Below, piece after piece: positions 24,401 to 38,320 of a DNA stretch of 64,000 nt; position 1 is the first letter of the stretch, and each line of letters opens with the position of its first letter. The stretch is taken from contig WARS01000029.1 in NCBI GenBank assembly GCA_008933995.1, positions 19,189,511-19,253,510 on the forward strand, read 5' to 3'. Both the position numbers and the translations under genes were made by a program. Origin of the DNA: Datnioides undecimradiatus. Taxonomy: Eukaryota > Chordata > Actinopteri > Lobotiformes > Datnioididae. The notes beneath the pieces were generated by a model. That model had not been told where the DNA came from, searched no databases, and saw only the letters and a program-made list of their open reading frames with translations.

Positions 24401-27400
24401 TGTAATCCCCAGATATCCTTATACTAAACCACACGCACAACAATTAGTGCTGCCGGAAGAATTTAACAACAGCTGGTGAAAGTTAGACACAGCATTTGCA
24501 GGACTACTTGTCTTTGCCATTCATGGTCCTCAGCTCAACCCATACTGTAGATCCACTTAGCTTTTCAGGATCTTTTTCTTTCTGTGGCTGTTCAACATTT
24601 TATAGTTTGATCTGGTGGGAAATGAAGAGACGTAACAAAGAAATGCCCAATTTAATGTCGACCTTTTTAAAGTGGACTAAACAGTGACCATGGTGGCCGC
24701 AAGTGACATGCAGGGAATGAGGTTAAATGATAAAATGTGATGGAACAGTAATGCATGTCCAAAAGATTCATGTAATATCAGGTATAATGAAATGTGTGGC
24801 TAATTCTGCTAACGTTTGCTACTGTGAGCGTCTCATCATACCAGCACAATTAAGGCTACGTTGGCAAAACCTCTGGGGGTATCGGACTTCTGAACTTTTC
24901 TTGAGTTCTTACCTGAATGTTGAGGCCAGCAGGAACCAAATTACAATCAAGGGCAGATCGTTGAGCAGGAGGCAGACAGGCCTGGAGAAGATTACAGTTG
25001 AATGTACTCAGAGTTAAACACACATTTCACAGCACCGCTTAATGTTATTTATCAGCACAGGAAGTGAGGCCACGCTAGGTCGGAGCTGGATGTGAACTGA
25101 TGTTTTGCGCGCATCATATTAAAGCAGCTAACCCGACAGGACAACCTAATGAATCGATTATTGACAGTGTCTCACATGGCAGTCAAGTGGTTTGTGATTA
25201 TGTTATTTTATATCCGTCTTTATATCTTATGGTACAGTAACCTTAAATAACTCTACTTGAGATCCAACTTTCAACATGAAAAGGCCTGGAAATGCTTGGC
25301 AAGAGGTTACAGTGTTAAAATGATGACTTCATTGCACATATATGTGTGTCTGCGTGATGAAGGTGTGTTGTTGGTTGAACCTGGTCGCCTGCGTCATTGC
25401 TGGCCAGTGCTAGTTGTACACCGCGCTCCGGGGGGGCACTTTCCACCGGTCTCTGAGCCCATAATTACAGCCAGTGCTCTTTGGCGATCCTGTTACAGCC
25501 CAATAATTGATCCTGCGCAAACAACGCCCCGAGCTGCCGCCTGCCATTCTTTCCTAATCCCTGGACATGCATTACTGATTGATTCAGGGGGACAGGTGGG
25601 AGATATAACTCAATAGTTAATAAAGCAACAATCTACCCTAATCTAGATTAATAGATGAGCTGAGATCTAGGAACCAAATCCCTCGCTGTCAAATCTATGC
25701 CACACTTCACTCTCTACCTATGGGTCGCCACAGCCTTCTACATATGGAGATAATGAATCACACACATGCACGTCTTCCTGCTCATGTGTGCAAGTGCTGC
25801 ATGTACTCAGTTAAATGTCACTCAACACACACACACACACACACACACACCACAGCACATATCATAACAGGAGCGAATGATGACAGGGGTGAATAACCCC
25901 TCAGTTAGCAAATCTGTGCTTAAATGGATTGATCCTGCGCAACTCCGGGAGTACAGCGGGAGGATGACGTCACTTCCACAGGGCGCACGTGTATTCAGCT
26001 CATTTACAATCTGCAGGACATAAACTGAAATTTGAGGCGGGGGAGCAGACAAATGGCCCCTTTTGTGGGCAGAATTAAATCTATACTCATAAATATTTGA
26101 GATATCACGACGAGGTAGAAGAAGCACCGACGCTTCTGCCACATGTCCACAAATAACCCAGTGGGACAAAACCTCAAGATGTTACAGTTATTACCTCTGT
26201 ACTTACAAGGCAGCCAAGAGGATGGACTTCTCGTGGACTTGGTAGGAGAAGAGGAAGAAAGCCAGGGATGAATTAACCTAAAAGTGAAATTAGAACTATT
26301 AGCATTGTGAAGGAAAGACATAATATATGAATGGAGGCTTTGATTTTGTTTACATTATTGTTATTTTATACTATTTTAGACATTTACAAGTGTTTGTTTT
26401 GTGACTTTTGACTGGCCGCAGCCTTGTCTCCGTGTAAGCAGAGGACCTGTGCACTCAGCTTGCTGCTGTTTTGGACACCACTTACCAAGGCCAGCTTAAA
26501 CTGCCAGAAGGTAGGCTTTGTCAGGAGTCTGACAGAGGAAGGTAGGACCGCCAGGAGAGTGCAGGCCGTGCTGAAAAGCAACACAGATGAGCAGTCAGGA
26601 CCGTCAGATACACAAAACTACGAAAATCCTCAGTAGAGTGCAAAATCAATTTGGAGTCAATATGAGGAATTGTGCATTTGCATATAATTCCAAGCATACG
26701 AGTACATCCTTATGTCATGTTGATATGAAAACTGATCACATAGCCGAAAAACTGCCTAATATTTAGCCAGAATGACAAAACACACACACTTATTTACTTA
26801 TTAATTTGGGACACTGTCTGTTCTGCAAACTAAGACCTCTGCTATGTGGGAACTGACCAAATACTGGCCCCTTCTAAGGGTTAGCAGGCATTAGTTTAAC
26901 CCCTCAATTGTCACCTGCTGGGGGTGGAGGCACCGGAAGAGAGTGACTATGTGTCAGCGTGAATGTGCCGAGAGGTCGGGCAGCGAGTTAGCTCAAGGCG
27001 CGAGGGCAACAATGTGTTCGTACTACGGCGCAGATAGAGATAATGATGGTTGTAGAAAGACAGCACTCATAAAAAGGGCCGGCGAGTGGGTATTTAGTGC
27101 GTATGGGAGCGAGTGTGTTATGCGCGTGTTATGCGTAGGGCAGGGTTTTGTGGTCCGGAAGGACATGGATCACTTTTCACAGCTGATTCATTCTATGTAC
27201 ACAGTACACCCACACCAGAGCATTTAGCAATCCGCTCCCTGTGCCAAAAAGACAAGAGTGTTTTTCATTTGTTTGAAATGCACCACAGTCAAAGAAGTCC
27301 AACTTGATCCCGGGACTTAGCAGTCTGGCAGAAACGTGTCCATGCTGCGGACATAGGACGGCTAAATTTAGCGTGCTGGGTTATTTCAGCAGGCTCCACC

Positions 27401-30400
27401 ATGACACAACTGTTGCATCGACTTTTTCTCACTGCGATCGGACAGGTTCTCAGCTTTAGGTCGAAATAACTCATCTAAATACTTCTGAGGACGCCGGGTG
27501 GGGCGGTGGGTAGGGGAACTCAAGTCTTTACATCGTCTCCGCTGAGGGCAGAGATTTTTTTTTTTTTTTTGCCTTTATAACGTCACATCATCCAATAAAG
27601 CACGTAATCCGTGACATTTTCGAAAAGCGCTACCAGGTTACTCTGCTTCTATCTCTGTGCATGACGCCTGTTTCGACAGCTCATTGGGCAATTCAGCCAC
27701 TTGTCACCACAGCTCCAAAGACAGCTGTGACTTCATGTTCAGAAGTTCCTCACAAGATGTTTCCTTGAGGGATGATGTTATTTACACCCCGCTGGATCAC
27801 TGTCCTCATTCTCTTGGGCAAGCGCTGCTTTCCCAGGAAATGAAAGGAGTGAAAACAAGAGACGTGGGGAGGAGGCAGGTGGTACAGCAGAATATAGATG
27901 GGATAGATAGATGGGAGGGGATTACCTGAGGTAGATCTGGGAGTCACTGGACAGCATGGATCTGATCTTTATCAGGATGTTCAGGCTGCACCACGTGTTA
28001 GCCACCTTATCCTGTCCAAACACGGGCACAAAACTCGGTTAAATAAGAAATGAAGTCCGACGAAAACACAAAAACGCTTTCACACTCACACACACACACA
28101 CACGGGCTCGGGTGCTGTCGTTAAAGCAAATGATCCAGAATTTGGTTTTGAAGCGAAAGCACATAAGTGGCATTGCTGTAAGTAATTATTTCCCCACTGA
28201 AAGTGCAATAAAAATTCCCCGGGGCATTCCAGGGGGGCACTTGTACGTAACCCTCCATCATAAATTTACTCCCCTGTCAGAAAAAGCATGGGACGTATTT
28301 GTAAACTTGAGGACACAAGGCCAAGTGTCAAACCAGAGCAGTTTCTGCATAACCAGCAGATACAGACCAACCACAGAGCACCAGTGAAAACTATATACAT
28401 ATAATGTCAACATGTTAAACAATTCTTTATATAATTAAATGTATTTGGATTTTAATCAAAAAATATTTTTTATATAACCCACTTTATTGAAAACTACAGC
28501 TGCAACTAACGATAATTCTAATTCTTATAACTCTACCAATTATTTTCTTTATTAGTTGATTAATTGTTTTGTTTGTTTTGCCTAGAAATTTAATTTACAG
28601 TGGCACAAAATGAAGACGGGCTATACAGCCCCTGAAAATGATTGAAATAGTTGCTCATTTAATTTTCTGTCTACCAATCAATCAACTAACAAATCATTTC
28701 AATTTTACTGAAAACACAAACTTTTTTCTTATCTTTGGACAATCTTTCTTATATTTTCTTTCTTTCTTATATTGTTTATTTAATAACTAACCCATAAAAT
28801 CTGATCTTTAAGGTTTGTGAATGATATGGAAGATATGTAAGGACCTTAATACCAGCCTAAAAGTACTTGTGGTTTAAGAGAGATGAGGAGGGCGTTGCTG
28901 GGAGATTCAGTTGATTTAAGTGCTTAAGCAGTTGTGCAGGGATCAGATGATATTAAGGCCCAAGCCGCCACTGTGCACCATGATATCACACGGCACAGAG
29001 ACAGCAGGCCTAGATCAGCTTTATGATTCAACTGTGAATGGTTTCAGTGTGTGGCCCTGTCTAGAAAAACTATTTCTGGCCTGCTCTCTCTCCTCTGTGC
29101 TACAGCTGCTCACAGCACAGCTGTGTGGATCTTAATGGCAGCCTAGTCAGCAGCACCAGGCCGTCCAGTGTTGTCTCAGCCCCTTCCCTCTCTCTTCCCT
29201 CTCTGCCTCCCTGCTCCAAATAACCGCTGCGGGAATGTTCCTGGACGCCGGCTGAAGGCAACACATTAAGAAGGAGCGAGGAGCGGGGGGGGGGGTCCCC
29301 ATCGGCAAATGTAAGGGGGCGAGAGCAGCGTGGCTCCTTCACCTATAAGCTAGCATGGAATTTCACAGGGAGAAGCATTTGGTGCCATTTTTGTGAGCAG
29401 GCAGCAACGTGAGACGCCAGAATGCAGCTCAGTGGGTAAACTTACAACCGCTCCCGCCCAGGAGCAGCCACAACCACCAGTCACCAGCCCTCGTCTTCCC
29501 CACCACCCCTTCTCACCCCTGTCCCCTTGTCCTGGGCTTCTGCTTACGTGCACAATTTCACAATTAGTTCAGGACGGGTCGCCCCGGCGGCCTCTCTTGC
29601 TGTCGTCACAGGGGAGTATAGTGTCTCTCACACCCTGTGTATTATGTTTGCATCATTTCGTTGAACAAATACTGCCGCGGAGCACGCCGCCATCTGCTCC
29701 CCTGGTAGAATTTTCAATTACTTCTCACATCCATGACACCTTGTGGTGGGTGCCACCTTTGGGGGGGGGTTACAGGGTTTCAGAAATGGGAGCTGCAAAC
29801 CTTTGCCTCTGAGCTGTCAGTCACACACAGAAACACACACAGTTACTTTACCGATGTTCCTTCCATGACAGCTTTCAACACTGTGCACACGTGAAGGCTT
29901 TGAAGTGTTCTTCCTCACAACTCACTTTTGCCTTCTTTTGAAATTAGCTTCTTATTCTTGTGCTCCCTCTTCTCTGACCTGACCTACCACAGCAGAAAGA
30001 AATGTGCGTGCGCGTCTGTGTGTGTCTAACACACTCTCAAAAGATGAGGCTGGTAGCAGGCAACAGTTGTCCGATACGCCTTTAAGTGAAGCGTTGGCCC
30101 CACTCATCAGTCCATATGGCACAAACATGGCAGCGCTATGAAGTGCTGAAAACACCCGAGTCATAAATTAGTTAGATTTATCTATATCCTCCTACTGTAC
30201 ATCCCGATCTCCGACACCTCCCAGAGTGAAACTGATCTCCTGACCTTTCAAAATTTTATTCCACTGTTTTCTTTGATCCTGCAGGGTATCCGTTTCCCAA
30301 CAGCTAAGCACTGGAGGGTGGATGTGTGTTCGCCATGCTGAGAGTACGGACCAGCGTGTAGGGCACGGGCGCCACTAAGGTTGTGTATGACTCTCCTAAA

Positions 30401-33400
30401 AGCACAGGTCACAGCCATGTGCTGTAAATTGTTCGAACGACACGTGGGCTGTAGCTTCGTAGAAAAGCGTCGCTTCCAAGAAAACAGTGACTGTTGACTC
30501 TTGAGGTAAGCACAAAGAAAAAGTTTCATCTAACAGAGCCATCGCTGAGAAATCTTATTATATCAAAAGGGATTATGATTTAGTATGATCGCTCTTTGTG
30601 CTGTGTCTCGCAACAACATCCTCCTTCACCTGAAATTAAATTGAATTAACAAAAATAAAACAAACATATGGATATTGTGAAATAAAAGTCTAAAACTTTA
30701 TGGGCATTTCATTCACACCGATACTTCATGCACATCATACTGACACTAAACAAGGCCATGTGATCACAAACCGATTGACAAAATAATATATATATATAAA
30801 TTGCAACCACAGGAAAAATGAAAATATGGTCAGTTCTAAATAAGGAGCTGATAAATAAATGGTAAAGTAAATGAGTGAACCTGAAAAATAAGAAAAGTCA
30901 GACTCCTCATTTAGCAAAAAGTAATAAATAAAACCATATAACCCCTCCTCCCTCTCTGACACTGCTCCCCCTCAAACACTCCTAACTTTGATGCATTACA
31001 TTTCCCATGATTCATAGTTAAGTCTAATAGATGCATATTCTGTATGGCCTGTATTAAAAGAGAGTCAGCCATCAGTCATGTCATTTTAAACTTATTTGCA
31101 GTTTGAATTATTTTTCATGGCTTGACTGAGTAATAACTAATAACTAATATAGCACAGATAACAGAATCTATGTTGGGTCATAACACAACAAAAGTTGGCA
31201 TTACATATATTTTATCTTTATGCTGGGAGTCAGAGAAAAACCCCTTATTGAGACAAAAAGGCAAAACATTTTGTTTTATTTATACTTACTTAGGACTTTT
31301 GGTTACAGTCACATTCATCCATGTGTTTCTGAAAGTTCCCTGGGATCATACATACCACCAGAAGGTTAACCATCTGCACCGCCTCAAGGGCAAGTAAGGC
31401 TTCAATGGAAACCATCACAGGAAATGTGCATGTGACCTGTATGGATCATCCAAATCCTCAGGCCATACTGGTCATATACATATATATAATGTGTGTGTGT
31501 GTGTAACAAACTTGCATTGATCTTTCAATGACATATTGGGATTGTGTGTGGAGAACTGCTATTCCTAGACGCTTGCATGACAAGAGCACAAATGCTTTTT
31601 TGATAAGATCTGAGTCGCAAGATCAAGCCTCTCAGCTGTGGCTTCCGAGACTGACTTTTCATTCAGGAAGGTCTACCGTACCTCGAACAGACCGCGAGCC
31701 ACGGGAAAGATCCTCCTGACCACCTGCAACGCCTGACTGGGGTCAGACAGGAAGGGCAGCCAGCAGAGGGCAAAAGTCACCAACACAGTTGAAGCAATTC
31801 TCACCAACAGGAAAAGCCTACGAGAGGAGTGTCACACAGAGGGACAGACGCCATTTGAGAGTTCAGGAGGTAAAGATATCCAACAAATAAAGAGAGAAAG
31901 AGAACAATTTCACAGTTTCAGACATTTTTTGAAACAGTAACTTCCAAGAAAGACAAATGTTGACATTAGCGCGCGCCTTACGTTGGTCTTCATCGTCTAG
32001 TATTTCTCAAACAATTAGTGCATTCTGTCTGCAAGTCCTAAATTTGGGGTTTGACCCTTGTGCTGGGGAATGCAGTGAAAGCCATGCATCAGCTGAAAGT
32101 CTTCAGTATAGGTCAGCCCATCTTGTCAGCTGTAACTGTGAAGCTGCTGGTTAAGTTGCACACGCGGCATAGCTGAGGAGTTTGGGCATGGCGAGAGTGT
32201 CATCTGGACATATCTTCCCCCGGGCCCTTCTAATCCAGCTCTCCATTTGCTACTAAATGCCCTTGGTACATTGTTACTAGATAAACAGACACTGGACACA
32301 CTAGTAACAGCATCCAATCTGATTACCTCAGTCATTCTGTGGCTCTCCTGAGGACACTGCTCTCTTACAGACTGACGTTACGTATCTGCTTTGAGCGCTC
32401 AGCTGACACTTCCATGCAGAGTGACAAAACAATATAGCCAAAACAACACGTGTTTCAGTAGTCTCGGCTTCACAGACACAAAAATAAATTCTCTTCATTT
32501 TGTTTGGCAGAACTCCCCCAGTGGCTTCTTTAATCAGAGATGAGCTGCGCCCTTTGTTAATTGAAAGAGAGTATACTAGAGGGTTGACTGTTTGACCTAC
32601 TTTCCTCACTTTCAGGCTTCTTTGGTCACTATTGGTTGTTTACTGCTTGCTATAGATACCTTTGCCCGTCTGTTTTGTGTGAACAAACACAAACAAACAC
32701 TCACCCTCGGCCCATCAGGCCCAGTTTGAAGCACTTCCCCAGCAGGTAGCAGAAGAAGGGCAGAGCATGGTACAGCTCCATCTGTTTGTAGTTGAGAGCA
32801 AGGCAAAAGGCCACGGAGCCAAACACATCCCAGCCCAGACCGAGAGCCAGGACCCCCCACAGGGCAAAACCCAGGCTCACTCCGTTATACCTGATACAGT
32901 TAAGGTCAACATAGTGTCTCCATGTAGGTCAAGACTTCTTTCAGTAAATATAAACAACTCAGTGTGCTGGTGTGTGTACCTGAGCAAACGGCAGCTGGAC
33001 AAGTTCAGATGCTCAGTCATCATTGTCCTATTTACAAGTATGTGTCAATAAGTAAGTCTATGTAGTATCTGTTACAGGAGCATTTCAATGAGGAACAACA
33101 GACACATGATATGCACATTTAGTGCCTTGAACAATCTTATATAATGTTGGCATGTGGCAAAATGTCCACATATTAGAGTTAGACTTAGTTTTGTTTCAGT
33201 TACACCACATACAAGACTCTGTGTTTTATGATTAAAATGAGAAATATGTGAAGTCCTTCCTAAACAGTATTTCAGTTTTAATCAATTCAAATTAAAGTGC
33301 TACAAAAGCTATGACGCAATGTACAGATTATTTGATATGCTATCCTTTTTGATATTTAGCGCTCCCAAGCCAGCCAGGGAATCGCCCCCATTCACGAAGG

Positions 33401-35394
33401 ATACTGAAAATGCCCATAGTCAATGAGGATTAGCCCTGGGTAAAGAAGGAAGCAGAGGAGAATGGAAACCTGGGAGGGAAAAAAGAGCATTTAAAACTGT
33501 AAAAAAAAAAGGTTCACACATCTAACCACAGCCCACTGGTTTAAACAAAGATTAAAACAAAATAAGCAGCGTCACTCCTTTTCAGTCCTTAATTCATATT
33601 TATGGTCATAACGGTGCTAAGAGCCTGTTTGACAATGCACCGAACAATGCACAATGCCTGTTGGGATAGCCTGTTTTAATGTTGCCACAGGCAAAATGTG
33701 CTTGGATGTGTCTGTTGTAGATATCTTATAATAACTGTTTGGTCATTTAAGGCACAGTCAATATTCCTCGTAATTGATTGTAGTGTAAATGCAGTTACAG
33801 CTACTGAATTGAGATAACTTCCTGGAAAATGTAATATTATCATGTTTTATTGCAATAATGACTTCATAATTCCCCAATTTGGCTGAGCAGCACTCTAATC
33901 AGTTTGAAGAAGGGTGGGTTCCCAGACTAAGAGGAAAATGTGGCTCATCTGGGTCTTCGGTTTAAAAAAAAACCTATGAGATGTAATAATACACTGGACA
34001 GGATGTGTTACCTTTTTTTTAGAAGATCCATCAGTCAGATATAAACAGTATAAAACCACAGCAGGGATGTAAATCAGCAAATCTGCCACCAGGACTGAAA
34101 CAGAAGAAACAATCAAATCAGCTTTGTAATTAAATTATTTAACACTAGAACAGGTGTGGATCACGGAGGCTTTTCCCTTTGGTTACTGTACCTGTAGCTC
34201 TCATGAATAACTTATGCGCTGGACTTTCATAACCTCTGGATTTGTGGAGCTCGACCCATTCAGGATTTATTATCTTGGCTCTGCCGGAAATTAAAGACGC
34301 CAGAATATGAAAGAAGTTTTTATTTTAAAAAATAAAAATCTTAAGTTATCATATAACGGCAAAAAGGCCCGCTTCTGCAATAGCTACGCACATAATACAC
34401 CAAAGAGAAAACACAAGTAAGTGCATAACCACATGGCAGAGATGTCATGACATGTCAAGCTACTCACACGTAGGCACAGATCAGACTGTGGTAGGCGGTC
34501 AGAGGAGGGTAGTCAAGACCCCAGTAGTTCAAGTCATTCTCAGTGCTGTTAAAGTACCTGCATGAGTACAAACGTTAATTATAGTTATTATGAAACTGTA
34601 AAAGCGCGTTGCTCATTAAAGGGGCGTATCTGTTGGTTTAAGGCTGGCATCCTGGACTGTATCATCTCAGGTAGACCGTTCATGTTTTACAGGTGCATCA
34701 TCATTAGTGTTATATCAAAAGTGCTGTTGCTACATTTTAACTCCTGTCACTTGTTTGGTAATGTTCATGGTCTGTTTTATCCCATACTTGCAGTACTATG
34801 AGTACAATAGTGTGTTTTGAGCCTCGTCATTACAATATTTCCCTATTTGACAACAAGGCTTCAAAACCATTCGGTCACTACCTAAACTAAGAGCTCACAC
34901 TTTGTTCAGCTGCTTGAGTGAGATGAAATTGAAACTGACCATTCCTTGACAGGGAGGTTGTAGGTCACTTCTTGCCAGTGCCTTTGGGCTTCATAGTCGC
35001 CGAACATTGGAGGTTTCCCCGCCCCTAGAGAGAGATATTTCAGCTGTTAGTCTGGTGAATGGGAAACTACAGTGATGAATGACAGCAAGGTCCCCTTTTC
35101 CCCCACACACGCACACAGGCAATGACAACTTCTCGCGACAGTTACGGGTTGCTAACGGCTAATAGCAACACGTGTAAAACAACTCCCTGCCAATAGGTCA
35201 CGGGAATTCAAATGAGCAACACTGAAATAAGCCGCAGCTTAGTGCGGTGAAGAGGACTGTTGTGAATCTTTGAATGGCCGCAGGTTAACTTGAGGCTCCG
35301 CACACTTCCTACCTGAATATGAATTTAACGAAACGCCCCATCTCACAACAACGCCGAGCAACACACAAATTGATACGAGACTCCACGTTTGCAT
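21450..35394 (-). CDS. alg6: Dolichyl-P-Glc:Man9GlcNAc2-PP-dolichol alpha-1,3-glucosyltransferase (14 coding exons)
   Basis: Adds the first glucose to the lipid-linked Man9GlcNAc2 oligosaccharide in the ER lumen, before transfer to proteins (GT-C fold, multi-span membrane enzyme). Coding exons, 5' to 3': 35313-35394, 34940-35024, 34468-34557, 34192-34280, 34012-34094, 33405-33469, 32705-32890, 31682-31817, 27926-28011, 26486-26570, 26207-26277, 24913-24981, 23451-23643, 21450-21647. All introns are GT-AG and phases agree, giving 1518 bases, 505 residues (human 507). The start MQTWSLV opens a hydrophobic segment followed by [20 protein letters not shown]; Asp37 in GDYEAQRHW corresponds to the proposed catalytic base of the yeast enzyme. 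Other family blocks: [14 protein letters not shown] (67-80), [39 protein letters not shown] (341-350) and PDLFPVLVS near the C-terminus, which ends KKSQKKNH. No break is seen. Exon 13 has a second possible donor (see findings). Confidence 0.95.
21648..24912 (-). other. alg6: alg6 introns 12-13 region
   Basis: Holds exon 13 (23451-23643) and two introns of 1.8 and 1.3 kb. A strip at about 22200-22480 is repeat-free and mixed in composition. A plus-strand GACTCCTAGTGG near 22977 resembles a weak CTCF site. No other coding signal. Confidence 0.5.
24982..26206 (-). repeat. alg6: alg6 intron 11 with (AC)13 microsatellite
   Basis: The microsatellite is 25825-25850. The part 25370-25610 is unusually GC-rich and varied for an intron, with ATAATTAC and ACTGATTGATTC strips, and may be regulatory. 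No exon seen. Confidence 0.55.
26571..27925 (-). repeat. alg6: alg6 intron 9 with T16 run
   Basis: A 1.35 kb intron; the run of 16 T is at 27555-27570. Otherwise unique-looking sequence without a recognised feature. Confidence 0.5.
28497..28706 (+). mobile_element. diverged teleost interspersed repeat
   Basis: Begins GCTGCAACTAACGATAATTC and ends with a strip of reiterated ATCAATCAACTAACAAATCA. I recall this start and AATCGATTAA-like tail from a widespread non-autonomous repeat of spiny-rayed fish. A second copy of its 3' half lies at 50085-50268; both share TTTTCTGTC followed by a CAAATCATTT end. Confidence 0.5.
29687..29700 (-). promoter_or_regulatory. CTCF-like binding site
   Basis: The minus strand reads GGAGCAGATGGCGG, matching CCASYAGRKGGCRS except for the first two C positions. 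It lies in alg6 intron 8. Confidence 0.35.
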
Positions 35395-38109
35395 AACTCT
35401 GACCGGGGAAATTAGCTTAGCGAGGAGAAATAAAAGCTAAAAATCTGCTCATTCAGACCGCTTTGGAATCTGTTTACATTTCCTGTACACGTCATCCATC
35501 AAGACTTCGTTGCGCGTTCTCATTGGGCACTGCACGCTGACACAGGCGCAGAGAGCCATGAGGCATTCAGGAAACCTAGTAAAAGACATGATTTTCCTAT
35601 TCCTCGAGCTATAGCTGCTTATCTTAAGATAATAGTAAGAATAATTTAAGCATATGAGTCTTAAACGTAGCAGTAGCAAATGGATTTTTTTTATTCTGAT
35701 AACAATAAAAGTCTAGTTGCATCACGTGTAACTTTAAGGTTTTTAGTGTTTACAACTTTAATGTGATCTGAAAATTTCTAACTTCAGTGAAAGCGGCATC
35801 AGTTGAGACGACGCAAACGTGACAAATTGACGAGTAGTGTTGATTATTGAAGGTCTATTGGTCCACTGATATCTCAATAACTTATACGTCACGTAGATTC
35901 AGATGTCAGAAATTGAATAAGTCCCTTTTTCTGGCAGCAAGAGGTGAGCCAATTTTTGAGCCAATTTCAAAATAACAATATAGGTTACGAATATATATTT
36001 TTAAAAAATTATATAAAAAAGATATCTTTGAAATCTTCAGGGTGGTACCTAAACTATATTGAAATTGCATTTTCAGCATAACAGGATTTTTATTTGTTTG
36101 GAAACTACGAATGGTGTGTAGTTTCTAGCTCTTTAAGTACTTAGTGAAATGAATGAATGATAAATACACCTGCTATATGTTGAATAGAAAACTGGCCATT
36201 GCAGAAACAATGTAGCTTAGTTTTAAAGTTAAGTAAAATAAACAGTTGCCATTTAACTAATGTTCTTTTTTTAAATTTGATATACTTTTGGAGATTCTAA
36301 AAATCTCAAAATATAGTAGGTGCATGTAATTTCTTGGTTTTATTCCATGGTATGTTGTCTATCTTTAAATTTATTTGCAACAACCACTTCATGTATGGAG
36401 CAGCGATGGATCAGCTGTCTCAGTGTAACTAGTTTGTTGTAACCTGCAGTATACAGATGTTGCATGGTTATACAATGTAAGCCTGCACTTGCCCTCCCCT
36501 CACAATGTAAATCTCAGCCCAGGGGCATATTCTCCTCTGTGACCTTTTCTTCTGTTGACACCATCATCTTTGTTCCCAAGGTGTTGGGATTTGCTGGGTG
36601 AGACATGTTCCTTGTGGTTCTGGCATCAATTATGCATAAATAATAATAACCACGGACAACTGCTGATTTGCAATGACACTTTCATTACAACGGCAGCCGC
36701 CTATAACTCACTGGTACCCATTAGTTATTAATGCCTGGCCACGCCAGCTTTACTTTGTCATTTATTGCTTCATCTCTATGCCTTTTTAAATATTCAGTAA
36801 CTGCTGTACCTACATTTACTGTCTGCGATCTCCGCCCAGGAGAAGGCTATAGCTTGTGGTGGAAGATGACCTAGTTATGATGGAGGCCTGGTCCTTGCTT
36901 GCCAATGCCAATGTAGTCTATCACATATACAGTCAAGTTTGCTACAGCAAACTTGTGTTTTTGTCACATGTTTGATAGTTAACATAAGAAAAAAGAAAGA
37001 TCCATGTTTCAAAACTTACTCCTTCATTTAAAAAGTGTATTTTTCTCTCCTTTGATAACTTTAAATTCTGCAGGTTATCTAATTTATGGGCTCTAAAGAC
37101 ACAGAAGTCCTGCTATTTTCTATAGCCTATGCTGTTGAATGCATTTACAAAGAATCGTTAAAGGTGTATTCAAATGGAATGTGCTTCAAATTAGCATTAT
37201 ACAAGCTATTTCGGTGCACTGAAGCATGTAAACCACTAATGTTTTGATACTGTTGTGGGTTGACCGCATAATATAGTTAGGGCCTAAGAGCACTTTAAAG
37301 GTTCAATTGTAATGAGATGTTGTGGTTTACAGTCATTTTCAAATCGCAACAACTGTGTGTGTGAGATCATTTGATTTGTGAGTAAATTAATCACAATTAA
37401 GCTGAGGAATTAAGCTGCATATAGTCATGGCAACTGTGATGTTTCTAATTGTTTTTCACTTGAGTCAGGTGTACTTAACCACTGCGCTGGCATGACTTCT
37501 GCTATCACAAATGAACTGATGAATGCAAAAAGTAAACTTTTAAAAGCAAACTTAGAATTTCCGCTATCTCTCCTTTTGTTATCTCACTCTACAGTTTTGA
37601 ACAGACAATCAAGGTATTATGGTCACTAAACAAACACATAATGTTCATTATATACAGTATTTTTAAAAGTAAACATGCTTTCTCAGTCTTATCCAAACGT
37701 TTTCCCACCACACTTTGACAGACTTTAAAAATCTTTAACTCAAATCAAATATGGGCTTTGCCACAGAATAATAGTCTGTCCTTTCAACTGCAGCCCCCCG
37801 GAAACATTGTATCAGGGTTTGAGGAGTTTCTATGAATGTATCTGTCTCCTTCTTGCACACATGTCCAGAGGTAAAACACCCTCAAACAACACACTTACAT
37901 TATCAACAAACCTCCCTGTTTGTTATACCTTGTTAAAATACTCATATGGCTCCATTTAAAAATCATTTTCAGTCAAAATTATCTTGATTTCGTGTTAATT
38001 CAGTCCGCTCAGGAGTTCAATAAGTAAAATAAGTCAACAATCAACACACACAACGTGGCCTTTATTTATAAAAGACTGCCGCTTGAGACTAATATAGACT
38101 GGCTGGTGG

Positions 38110-38320
38110 AACTGTGGGAACCGCGCTCCAGACTTCCCTCCACCTGTGCACAAGCGCGTGCAGCTGCATAGGTCATTATCGGGTGAGTGCGTGTGGGCGC
38201 GCGCGTGAGTGCGACTGTTGCGCTGGTCGAACGAGCGAATCCGTCCAATCAGCAAATTGTATCGTTGCCGACATAAGAGCGTTGAACACCGACGACGGCA
38301 CAACAATTGATAATGCATCA
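38110..38320. promoter_or_regulatory. CpG-rich patch with CCAAT motif
   Basis: An isolated cluster of CG dinucleotides, including GTGGGCGCGCGCGTGAG, inside otherwise AT-rich DNA. A CCAATCAG (NF-Y type) box lies at 38246-38253. It could be an enhancer or the promoter of an unannotated transcript; no open frame supports a protein. Confidence 0.3.

Larger units (their letters stand above)
28012..31681 (-). other. alg6: alg6 intron 8, largest intron of the gene
   Basis: A 3.7 kb intron. It carries a (CA)n run at 28087-28103, a diverged interspersed repeat at 28497-28706, a G-run near 29285-29295, a CTCF-like site at 29687-29700 and an AT-rich strip near 30780-30960. Open frames here are short and lack family resemblance. 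Confidence 0.6.

Noticed and set aside
25825-25850. CRISPR-like or coding meaning of the CA repeats
   Set aside because: Plain dinucleotide microsatellites in vertebrate introns, without spacers or reading frame.
35148-35169. X-box in alg6 intron 1 (GTTGCT ... AGCAAC)
   Set aside because: Half-sites are 10 bases apart, too far for an RFX site.
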